This document shows, piece by piece, positions 50,737 through 62,201 of a stretch of 64,000 bases of DNA (the first letter of the stretch is position 1; each line of letters begins with the position of its first letter). Below the pieces are notes generated by a model that saw nothing but the letters and a program-made list of their open reading frames with translations, searched no databases and was not told the origin of the DNA. The position numbers were made by a program, and so were the translations under genes. Source of the stretch: Canna indica (lineage: Eukaryota; Streptophyta; Magnoliopsida; Zingiberales; Cannaceae); assembly GCA_034359265.1 (NCBI GenBank), contig CP136896.1:36384001-36448000 (forward strand), written 5' to 3'.

Positions 50737-51470
50737 TCTGCTTCGTTCCAGATTCTATTCAAAAATTAGTGCAATTCTGTGCATTAGTCTGTCAAGAATA
50801 ACTCGATTAACAACTTCTCCCATCGCAGTGAATGTTCTGGAGTCGCTCGGTACTTAGATTACTGGGCGTTTCGAGCCGATACCCCGAAGTTCAATCAGTC
50901 GGCTTCGTTCAAAATCAATTCGAAAAATCGGGCAATTCTTTGCATTAGTCTGTCAAAAATAACTCGATTAACAACTTCTCCCATCACAGTGAATGTCCTG
51001 GAGTCACTCGGGACTCAGATTACAGGGCGTTTCGAGCCAATACCCCGAAGTTCAATCAGTCTGCTTCGTTCAAGATTCTATTCGATAAATCGTGCAATTC
51101 TTTGCATTAGTCTGTCAAAAATAACTTGATTAACAACTTCTCCCAACGCAGTGAATGTTCTGGAGTCGCTCGGGACTCTGATTTCTGGTCGTTTCGAGCC
51201 GATACACCGAAGTTCAATCAGTCGGCTTCGTTCAAGATCTATTCGAAAAGTCATGCAATTCTTTGCATTAGTCTGTCAAAAATAACTCGATTAACAACTT
51301 CTCCCATCATAGATATTGTTCTGGAGTCGCTCGGGACTCAGATTACAGGGTGTTTCGAGCCGATACCCCGAAGTTCAATCAGTTTGCTTCGTTCAAGATT
51401 CTATTCGAAAAATAGTGCAATTCTGTGCATTAGTCTGTCAAAAATAACTCGATTAACAACTTCTCCCATC
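50343..51470 (+). repeat. 2,101-bp unit (13 monomers), partial third copy
   Basis: A 2,101-bp period is nested in the 3,556-bp one: 44,686 to 46,787, 48,242 to 50,343, 48,565 to 50,666 and 49,025 to 51,126. This last partial copy carries single private changes (GATAGCCCGAAG near 50,717, TTCCAGATTC near 50,747, GGGTGTTTCGAG near 51,350). It leads at about 51,470 into a GCAGTCAATG/CTTAGATTACACGG monomer that opens the right-hand domain. Confidence 0.83.
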
Positions 51471-54400
51471 GCAGTCAATGTTCTGGAGTCACTCGGGACT
51501 TAGATTACACGGCATTTCGAGCCAATACCCCGAAGTTCAGTCAGTCTGCTTCGTTCAAGATTCTATTCGATAAATCGTGCAATTGTTTGCATTAGTCTGT
51601 CAAAAATAACTCGATTAACAACTTCTCCCATCGCAGTGAATGTTCTGGAGTCGCTCGGGACTCTGATTTCTGGTCGTTTCGAGCCGATACACCGAAGTTC
51701 AATCAGTCGGCTTCGTTCAAGATCTATTCGAAAAGTCATGCAATTCTTTGCATTAGTCTGTCAAAAATAACTCGATTAACAACTTCTCCCATCATAGATA
51801 ATGTTCTGGAGTCGCTCGGGACTCAGATTACAGGGCGTTTCGATCCGATACCCCAAAGTTCAATCAGTCTGCTTCGTTCAAGATTCTATTTGAAAAATCA
51901 TGCAATTCATTGCATTAGTCTGTCAAAAATAACTCGATTAATAACTTCTCCCATCACAGTGAATGTTCTGGAGTCGCTCGGGACTTAGATTACAGGGCGT
52001 TTGAGCCGATACCCCGAAGTTCAATCAGTCTGCTTCGTTCAAGATTCTATTCAAAAAGTCGTGCAATTCTTTGCCTGTCAAAAAGAACTCGATTAACAAC
52101 TTCTCCCATCGCAATGAATGTTCTGGAGTCGCTCGGGACTCAGATTACAGGGCCTTTCGAGCCGATACCCCGAAGTTCAATCAGTCGACTTCGTTCAAGA
52201 TTCTATTCGAAAAATCGTGCAATTCTGTGCATTAGTCTGTCAAGAATAACTCGATTAACAACTTATCCCATCGCAGTGAATGTTCTGGAGTCGCTCGGTA
52301 CTCAGATTACTGGGCGTTTCGAGCCGATACCCCGAAGTTCAATCAGTCGGCATCGTTCAAGATCTATTCGAAAAATCATACAATTCTTTGCATTAGTCTG
52401 TCAAAAATAACTCGATTAACAACTTCTCCCATCACAATGAATGTTCTGGAGTCGCTCGGGACTCAGATTACAGGGCGTTTCGAGCCGATACCCCGAAGTT
52501 CAATCAGTCTGCTTCGTTCAAGATTCTATTCAAAAAGTTGTGCAATTCTTTACCTATCAAAAATAACTCGATAAACAACTTCTCCCATCACAGTGAATGT
52601 TCTGGAGTCACTCGGGACTCAAATTACAGGGCGTTTCGAGCCAATACCCCGAAGTTCAATCAGTCTGCTTCGTTCAAGATTCTATTCGATAAATCGTGCA
52701 ATTGTTTGCATTAGTCTGTCAAAAATAACTCGATTAACAACTTCTCCCATCGCAGTGAATGTTCTGGAGTCGCTCGGGACTCTGATTTCTGGTCGTTTCG
52801 AGCCAATACACCGAAGTTCAATCAGTCGGCTTCGTTCAAGATCTATTCGAAAAGTCATGCAATTCTTTGCATTAGTCTGTCAAAAATAACTCGATTAACA
52901 ACTTCTCCCATCATAGATAATGTTCTGGAGTCGCTCGGGACTCAGATTACAGGGCGTTTCGAGCCGATACCCCGAAGTTCAATCAGTCTGCTTCGTTCAA
53001 GATTCTATTCGAAAAATCGTGCAATTCTTTGCATTAGTCTGTCAAAAATAACTCGATTAACAACTTCTCCCATCACAGTAAATGTTCTGGAGTCACTCGG
53101 GACTTAGATTACAGGGCGTTTCGAGCCAATACCCCGAAGTTCAATCAGTCTGCTTCGTTCAAGATTCTATTCAAAAAGTCGTGCAATTCTTTGCCTGTCA
53201 AAAATAACTCGATTAACAACTTCTCCCATCGCAATGAATGTTCTGGAGTCGCTCGGGACTCAGATTACAGGGCCTTTCGAGCCGATACCCCGAAGTTCAA
53301 TCAGTCGACTTCGTTCAAGATTCTATTCGAAAAATCGTGCAATTCTGTGCATTAGTCTGTCAAGAATAACTCGATTAACAACTTATCCCATCGTAGTGAA
53401 TGTTCTGGAGTCGCTCGGTACTCAGATTACTGGGCGTTTCGAGCCGATACCCCGAAGTTCAATCAGTCTGCTTCGTTCAAGATTCTATTCGAAAAATCGT
53501 GCAATTCTTTGTATTAGTCTGTCAAAAATAACTCGATTAACAACTTCTCCCATCACAGTAAATGTTCTGGAGTCACTCGGGACTTAGATTACAGGGCGTT
53601 TCGAGCCAATACCCCAAAGTTCAATCAGTCTGCTTCGTTCAAGATTCTATTCGATAAATCGTGCAATTGTTTGCATTAGTCTGTCAAAAATAACTCGATT
53701 AACAACTTCTCCAATCGCAGTGAATGTTCTGGAGTCGCTCGGGATTCTGATTTCTGGTCGTTTCGAGCCAATACACCGAAGTTCAATCAGTCGGCTTCGT
53801 TCAAGATCTATTCGAAAAGTCATGCAATTCTTTGCATTAGTCTGTCAAAAATAACTCGATTAACAACTTCTCCCATCATAGATAATGTTCTGGAGTCGCT
53901 CGGGACTCAGATTACAGGGTGTTTCGAGCCGATACCCCGAAGTTCAATCAGTCTGCTTCGTTCAAGATTCCATTCGAAAAATCATGCAATTCTTTGCCTG
54001 TCAAAAATAACTCGATTAACAACTTCTCCCATCGCAATGAATGTTCTGGAGTCGCTCGGGACTTAGATTACAGGGCGTTTCGAGCCAATACCCCAAAGTT
54101 CAATCAGTCTGCTTCGTTCAAGATTCTATTCGATAAATCGTGCAATTGTTTGCATTAGTCTGTCAAAAATAACTCGATTAACAACTTCTCTCATCGCAGT
54201 GAATGTTCTAGAGTTGCTCGGGATTCTGATTTCTGGTCGTTTCGAGCCAATACACTGAAGTTGAATCAGTCAGCTTCGTTCAAGATCTATTCGAAAAGTC
54301 ATGCAATTCTTTGCATTAGTCTGTCAAAAATAACTCGATTAACAACTTCTCCCATCATAGATAATGTTCTGGAGTCGCTCGGGACTCAGATTACAGGGCG

Positions 54401-56679
54401 TTTCGAGCTGATACCCCGAAGATCAATCAGTCTGCTTCGTTCAAGATTCTATTCGAAAAATCGTGTAATTCTTTGCATTAGTCTGTCAAAAATAACTCGA
54501 TTAACAACTTCTCCCATCACAGTGAATGTTCTGGAGTCACTCGGGACTTAGATTACAGGGCGTTTCGAGCCAATACCCCGAAGTTCAATCAGTCTGCTTC
54601 GTTCAAGATTCTATTCGATAAATCGTGTAATTGTTTGCATTAGTCTGTCAAAAATAACTCGATTAACAACTTCTCCCATCGCAGTGAATGTTCTGGAGTC
54701 GCTCGGGACTCTGATTTCTGGTCGTTTCGAGCCAATACACTGAAGTTGAATCAGTCAGCTTCGTTCAAGATCTATTCGAAAAGTCATGCAATTCTTTGCA
54801 TTAGTCTGTCAAAAATAACTCGATTAACAACTTCTCCCATCATAGATAATGTTCTGGAGTCGCTCGGGACTCAGATTACAGGGCGTTTCAAGCCGATACC
54901 CCGAAGTTCAATCAGTCTGCTTCGTTCAAGATTCCATTCGAAAAATCATGCAATTCTTTGCATTAGTCTGTCAAAAATAACTCGATTAACAACTTCTCCC
55001 ATCACAGTGAATGTTCTGGAGTCACTCGGGACTCAGATTACAGGGCGTTTCGAGCCGATACCACAAAGTTCAATCAGTCTGCTTCGTTCAAGATTCTATT
55101 CAAAAAGTCGTGCAATTCTTTGCCTGTCAAAAATAACTCGATTAACAACCTCTCCCATCGCAATGAATGTTGTGGAGTCGCTCGGGACTCATATTACAGG
55201 GCGTTTCGAGCCGATACCCCGAAGTTCAATCAGTCTGCTTCGTTCAAGATTCTATTCGAAAAATCGTGCAATTCTGTGCATTAGTCTGTCAAAAATAACT
55301 CGATTAACAACTTCTCCCATCGCAGTCAATGTTCTGGAGTCACTCGGGACTTAGATTACACGGCGTTTCGAGCCAATACCCCGAAGTTCAGTCAGTCTGC
55401 TTCGTTCAAGATTCTATTCGATAAATCGTGCAATTGTTTGCATTAGTCTGTCAAAAATAACTCGATTAACAACTTCTCCCATCGCAGTGAATGTTCTGGA
55501 GTCGCTCGGGACTCTGATTTCTGGTCGTTTCGAGCCGATACACCGAAGTTCAATCAGTCGGCTTCGTTCAAGATCTATTCGAAAAGTCATGCAATTCTTT
55601 GCATTAGTCTGTCAAAAATAACTCGATTAACAACTTCTCCCATCATAGATAATGTTCTGGAGTCGCTCGGGACTCAGATTACAGGGCGTTTCGATCCGAT
55701 ACCCCAAAGTTCAATCAGTCTGCTTCGTTCAAGATTCTATTCGAAAAATCATGCAATTCTTTGCATTAGTCTGTCAAAAATAACTCGATTAACAACTTCT
55801 CCCATCACAGTGAATGTTCTGGAGTCGCTCGGTACTCAGATTACTGGGCGTTTCGAGCCGATACCCCGAAGTTCAATCAGTCGGCATCGTTCAAGATCTA
55901 TTCGAAAAATCATGCAATTCTTTGCATTAGTCTGTCAAAAATAACTCGATTAACAACTTCTCCCATCACAGTGAATGTTCTGGAGTCGCTCGGGACTCAG
56001 ATTACAGGGCGTTTCGAGCCGATACCCCGAAGTTCAATCAGTCTGCTTCGTTCAAGATTCTATTCAAAAAGTCGTGCAATTCTTTGCCTGTCAAAAATAA
56101 CTCGATAAACAACTTCTCCCATCACAGTGAATGTTCTGGAGTCACTCGGGACTCAAATTACAGGGCGTTTCGAGCCAATACCCCGAAGTTCAATCAGTCT
56201 GCTTCGTTCAAGATTCTATTCGATAAATCGTGCAATTGTTTGCATTAGTCTGTCAAAAATAACTTGATTAACAACTTCTCCCATCGCAGTGAATGTTCTG
56301 GAGTCGCTCGGGACTCTGATTTCTGGTCGTTTCGAGCCAATACACCGAAGTTCAATCAGTCGGCTTCGTTCAAGATCTATTCGAAAACTCATGCAATTCT
56401 TTGCATTAGTCTGTCAAAAATAACTCGATTAACAACTTCTCCCATCATAGATAATGTTCTGGAGTCGCTCGGGACTCAGATTACAGGGCGTTTCGAGCCG
56501 ATACCCCAAAGTTCAATCAGTCTGCTTCGTTCAAGATTCTATTCGAAAAATCGTGCAATTCTTTGCATTAGTCTGTCAAAAATAACTCGATTAACAACTT
56601 CTCCCATCACAGTAAATGTTCTGGAGTCACTCGGGACTTAGATTACAGGGCGTTTCGAGCCAATACCCCGAAGTTCAAT
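51471..56679 (+). repeat. Right-hand family domain, mixed order
   Basis: About 32 monomers rich in CTCTGATTTCTGG, GAGCCAATACC, GACTTAGATTAC, ATCATAGATAATG and the 156-bp class. Partial duplications include 52,114 to 53,234 (1,120 bp, 7 monomers), 54,261 to 54,746 (485 bp, 3 monomers), and the CTTAGATTACACGG monomer at about 51,500 and 55,350. The extra T form TTCTTTTGCAT with GTTTCTAGCC, common before 50 kb, is absent. No coding or unique sequence is present. Confidence 0.84.
55011..55166 (+). repeat. Reference 156-bp monomer with six-base deletion
   Basis: This monomer runs from ATGTTCTGG at 55,011 to the equivalent point at 55,167, which is 156 bp. Where most monomers read TTTGCATTAGTCTGTC, it reads TTTGCCTGTC, so ATTAGT is missing. 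The deletion removes most of the right arm of the ATGCAA/TTGCAT dyad. It also shortens the A5-to-A5 spacing from 32 bp to about 26-27 bp. Most copies of the class also carry the linked change CAAAAAGTCGTGC. The class occurs only from about 40.4 kb onward. Confidence 0.92.
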
Positions 56680-59250
56680 CAGTCTGCTTCGTTCAAGATT
56701 CTATTCAAAAAGTCGTGCAATTCTTTGCCTGTCAAAAATAACTCGATTAACAACTTCTCCCATCGCAATGAATGTTCTGGAGTCGCTCGGGACTCATATT
56801 ACAGGGCCTTTCGATCCGATACCCCGAAGTTCAATCAGTCGACTTCGTTCAAGATTCTATTCGAAAAATCGTGCAATTCTGTGCATTAGTCTGTCAAGAA
56901 TAACTCGATTAACAACTTATCCCATCGCAGTGAATGTTCTGGAGTCGCTCGGTACTCAGATTACTGGGCGTTTCGAGCCGATACCCCGAAGTTCAATCAG
57001 TCTGCTTCGTTCAAGATTCTATTCGAAAAATCATGCAATTCTTTGCATTAGTCTGTCAAAAATAACTCGATTAACAACTTCTCCCATCACAGTAAATGTT
57101 CTGGAGTCACTCGGGACTTAGATTACAGGGCGTTTCGAGCCAATACCCCGAAGTTCAATCAGTCTGCTTCGTTCAAGATTCTATTCGATAAATCGTGCAA
57201 TTGTTTGCATTAGTCTGTCAAAAATAACTCGATTAACAACTTCTCCAATCGCAGTGAATGTTCTGGAGTCGCTCGGGACTCTGATTTCTGGTCGTTTCGA
57301 GCCAATACACCGAAGTTCAATCAGTCGGCTTCGTTCAAGATCTATTCGAAAAGTCATGCAATTCTTTGCATTAGTCTGTCAAAATAAACTCGATTAACAA
57401 CTTCTCCCATCATAGATAATGTTCTGGAGTCGCTCGGGACTCAAATTACAGGGTGTTTCAAGCCGATACCCCGAAGTTCAATCAGTCTGCTTCGTTCAAG
57501 ATTCCATTCGAAAAATCATGCAATTCTTTGCATTAGTCTGTCAAAAATAACTCGATTAACAACTTCTCCCATCACAGTGAATGTTCTGGAGTCACTCGGG
57601 ACTCAGATTATAGGGCGTTTCGAGCCGATACCCCGAAGTTCAATCAGTCTGCTTCGTTCAAGATTCTATTCAAAAAGTCGTGCAATTCTTTGCCTGTCAA
57701 AAATAACTCGATTAACAACTTCTCCCATCGCAATGAATGTTCTGGAGTCGCTCGGGACTTAGATTACAGGGCGTTTCGAGCCAATACCCCGAAGTTCAAT
57801 TAGTCTGCTTCGTTCAAGATTCTATTCGATAAATCGTGCAATTGTTTGCATTAGTCTATCAAAAATAACTCGATTAACAACTTCTCTCATCGCAGTGAAT
57901 GTTCTAGAGTTGCTCGGGATTCTGATTTCTGGTCGTTTCGAGCCGATACACCGAAGTTCAATCAGTCGGCTTCGTTCAAGATCTATTCGAAAAGTCATGC
58001 AATTCTTTGCATTAGTCTGTCAAAAATAACTCGATTAACAACTTCTCCCATCATAGATAATGTTCTGGAGTCGCTCGGGACTCAGATTACAGGGCGTTTC
58101 GAGCCGATACCCCGAAGTTCAATCAGTCTGCTTCGTTCAAGATTCCATTCGAAAAATCATGCAATTCTTTGCATTAGTCTGTCAAAAATAACTCGATTAA
58201 CAACTTCTCCCATCACAGTGAATGTTCTGGAGTCACTCGGGACTCAGATTACAGGGCGTTTCGAGCCGATACCACAAAGTTCAATCAGTCTGCTTCGTTC
58301 AAGATTCTATTCAAAAAGTCGTGCAATTCTTTGTCTGTCAAAAATAACTCGATTAACAACTTCTCCCATCGCAATGAATGTTCTGGAGTCGCTCGGGACT
58401 CAGATTACAGGGCGTTTCGAGCCGATACCCCGAAGTTCAATCAGTCTGCTTCGTTCAAGATTCTATTCGAAAAATCGTGCAATTCTTTGCATTAGTCTGT
58501 CAAAAATAACTCGATTAACAACTTCTCCCATCACAGTCAATGTTCTGGAGTCGCTCGGGACTCAGATTACAGGGCGTTTCAAGCCGATACCCCGAAGTTC
58601 AATCAGTCTACTTCGTTCAAGATTCCATTCGAAAAATCATGCAATTCTTTTCATTAGTCTGTCAAAAATAACTCGATTAACAACTTCTCCCATCACAGTG
58701 AATGTTCTGGAGTCACTCGGGACTCAGATTACAGGGCGTTTCGAGCCAATACCCCGAAGTTCAATCAGTCAGCTTCGTTCAAGATTCTATTCGATAAATC
58801 GTGCAATCGTTTGCATTAGTCTGTCAAAAATAACTCGATTAACAACTTCTCCCATCGCAGTGAATGTTCTGGAGTCGCTCGGGACTCTGATTTCTGGACG
58901 TTTCGAGCCGATACACCGAAGTTCAATCAGTCGGCTTCGTTCAAGATCTATTCGAAAAGTCATGCAATTCTTTGCATTAGTCAGTCAAAAATAACTCGAT
59001 TAACAACTTCTCCCATCATAGATAATGTTCTGGAGTCGCTCGGGACTCAGATTACAGGGCGTTTCGAGCCGATACCCCGAAGTTCAATCAGTCTGCTTCG
59101 TTCAAGATTCTATTCGAAAAATCGTGTAATTCTTTGCATTAGTCTGTCAAAAATAACTCGATTAACAACTTCTCCCATCACAGTGAATGTTCTGGAGTCA
59201 CTCGGGACTTAGATTACAGGGCGTTTCGAGCCAATACCCCGAAGATCAAT
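56680..59250 (+). repeat. 2,571-bp HOR, copy 1 (16 monomers)
   Basis: Landmarks 56,768, 57,577 and 58,218 recur exactly 2,571 bp later at 59,339, 60,148 and 60,789. The unit contains several 156-bp monomers (near 56,721, 57,701 and 58,331), which pull its mean monomer length down to about 160.7 bp. Upstream of about 56,680 the register continues but with more differences. Confidence 0.88.
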
Positions 59251-61821
59251 CAGTCTGCTTCGTTCAAGATTCTATTCAAAAAGTCGTGCAATTCTTTGCC
59301 TGTCAAAAATAACTCGATTAACAACTTCTCCCATCGCAATGAATGTTCTGGAGTCGCTCGGGACTCATATTACAGGGCCTTTCGATCCGATACCCCGAAG
59401 TTCAATCAGTCGACTTCGTTCAAGATTCTATTCGAAAAATCGTGCAATTCTGTGCATTAGTCTGTCAAGAATAACTCGATTAACAACTTATCCCATCGCA
59501 GTGAATGTTCTGGAGTCGCTCGGTACTCAGATTACTGGGCGTTTCGAGCCGATACCCCGAAGTTCAATCAGTCTGCTTCGTTCAAGATTCTATTCGAAAA
59601 ATCATGCAATTCTTTGCATTAGTCTGTCAAAAATAACTCGATTAACAACTTCTCCCATCACAGTAAATGTTCTGGAGTCACGTGGGACTTAGATTACAGG
59701 GCGTTTCGAGCCAATACCCCGAAGTTCAATCAGTCTGCTTCGTTCAAGATTCTATTCGATAAATCGTGCAATTGTTTGCATTAGTCTGTCAAAAATAACT
59801 CGATTAACAACTTCTCCAATCGCAGTGAATGTTCTGGAGTCGCTCGGGACTCTGATTTCTGGTCGTTTCGAGCCAATACACCGAAGTTCAATCAGTCGGC
59901 TTCGTTCAAGATCTATTCGAAAAGTCATGCAATTCTTTGCATTAGTCTGTCAAAATAAACTCGATTAACAACTTCTCCCATCATAGATAATGTTCTGGAG
60001 TCGCTCGGGACTCAGATTACAGGGTGTTTCAAGCCGATACCCCGAAGTTCAATCAGTCTGCTTCGTTCAAGATTCCATTCGAAAAATCATGCAATTCTTT
60101 GCATTAGTCTGTCAAAAATAACTCGATTAACAACTTCTCCCATCACAGTGAATGTTCTGGAGTCACTCGGGACTCAGATTATAGGGCGTTTCGAGCCGAT
60201 ACCCCGAAGTTCAATCAGTCTGCTTCGTTCAAGATTCTATTCAAAAAGTCGTGCAATTCTTTGCCTGTCAAAAATAACTCGATTAACAACTTCTCCCATC
60301 GCAATGAATGTTCTGGAGTCGCTCGGGACTTAGATTACAGGGCGTTTCGAGCCAATACCCCGAAGTTCAATTAGTCTGCTTCGTTCAAGATTCTATTCGA
60401 TAAATCGTGCAATTGTTTGCATTAGTCTATCAAAAATAACTCGATTAACAACTTCTCTCATCGCAGTGAATGTTCTAGAGTTGCTCGGGATTCTGATTTC
60501 TGGTCGTTTCGAGCCGATACACCGAAGTTCAATCAGTCGGCTTCGTTCAAGATCTATTCGAAAAGTCATGCAATTCTTTGCATTAGTCTGTCAAAAATAA
60601 CTCGATTAACAACTTCTCCCATCATAGATAATGTTCTGGAGTCGCTCGGGACTCAGATTACAGGGCGTTTCGAGCCGATACCCCGAAGTTCAATCAGTCT
60701 GCTTCGTTCAAGATTCCATTCGAAAAATCATGCAATTCTTTGCATTAGTCTGTCAAAAATAACTCGATTAACAACTTCTCCCATCACAGTGAATGTTCTG
60801 GAGTCACTCGGGACTCAGATTACAGGGCGTTTCGAGCCGATACCACAAAGTTCAATCAGTCTGCTTCGTTCAAGATTCTATTCAAAAAGTCGTGCAATTC
60901 TTTGTCTGTCAAAAATAACTCGATTAACAACTTCTCCCATCGCAATGATTGTTCTGGAGTCGCTCGGGACTCAGATTACAGGGCGTTTCGAGCCGATACC
61001 CCGAAGTTCAATCAGTCTGCTTCGTTCAAGATTCTATTCGAAAAATCGTGCAATTCTTTGCATTAGTCTGTCAAAAATAACTCGATTAACAACTTCTCCC
61101 ATCACAGTCAATGTTCTGGAGTCGCTCGGGACTCAGATTACAGGGCGTTTCAAGCCGATACCCCGAAGTTCAATCAGTCTGCTTCGTTCAAGATTCCATT
61201 CGAAAAATCATGCAATTCTTTTCATTAGTCTGTCAAAAATAACTCGATTAACAACTTCTCCCATCACAGTGAATGTTCTGGAGTCACTCGGGACTCAGAT
61301 TACAGGGCGTTTCGAGCCAATACCCCGAAGTTCAATCAGTCAGCTTCGTTCAAGATTCTATTCGATAAATCGTGCAATCGTTTGCATTAGTCTGTCAAAA
61401 ATAACTCGATTAACAACTTCTCCCATCGCAGTGAATGTTCTGGAGTCGCTCGGGACTCTGATTTCTGGACGTTTCGAGCCGATACACCGAAGTTCAATCA
61501 GTCGGCTTCGTTCAAGATCTATTCGAAAAGTCATGCAATTCTTTGCATTAGTCAGTCAAAAATAACTCGATTAACAACTTCTCCCATCATAGATAATGTT
61601 CTGGAGTCGCTCGGGACTCAGATTACAGGGCGTTTCGAGCCGATACCCCGAAGTTCAATCAGTCTGCTTCGTTCAAGATTCTATTCGAAAAATCGTGTAA
61701 TTCTTTGCATTAGTCTGTCAAAAATAACTCGATTAACAACTTCTCCCATCACAGTGAATGTTCTGGAGTCACTCGGGACTTAGATTACAGGGCGTTTCGA
61801 GCCAATACCCCGAAGATCAAT
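59251..61821 (+). repeat. 2,571-bp HOR, copy 2 (16 monomers)
   Basis: I find only about four differences from copy 1 by eye: GTCACGTGGG near 59,678, CTCAGATTAC for CTCAAATTAC near 60,011, ATGATTGTTC near 60,948, and TCTGCTTCG for TCTACTTCG near 61,187. Agreement ends near 61,847, where copy 1 has ATTCAAAAAGTC and this copy has ATTCGATAAATC. Such near-identity indicates a very recent duplication, unless it is an assembly effect. Confidence 0.88.
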
Positions 61822-62201
61822 CAGTCTGCTTCGTTCAAGATTCTATTCGATAAATCGTGTAATTGTTTGCATTAGTCTATCAAAAATAACTCGATTAACA
61901 ACTTCTCCCATCGCAGTGAATGTTCTGGAGTCGCTCGGGACTCTGATTTCTGGTCGTTTCGAGCCAATACACCGAAGTTCAATCAGTCGGCTTCGTTCAA
62001 GATCTATTCGAAAAGTCATGCAATTCTTTGCATTAGTCTGTCAAAAATAACTCGATTAACAACTTCTCCCATCATAGATAATGTTCTGGAGTCGCTCGGG
62101 ACTCAGATTACAGGGCCTTTCAAGCCGATACCCCGAAGTTCAATCAGTCTGCTTCGTTCAAGATTCCATTCGAAAAATCATGCAATTCTTTGCATTAGTC
62201 T

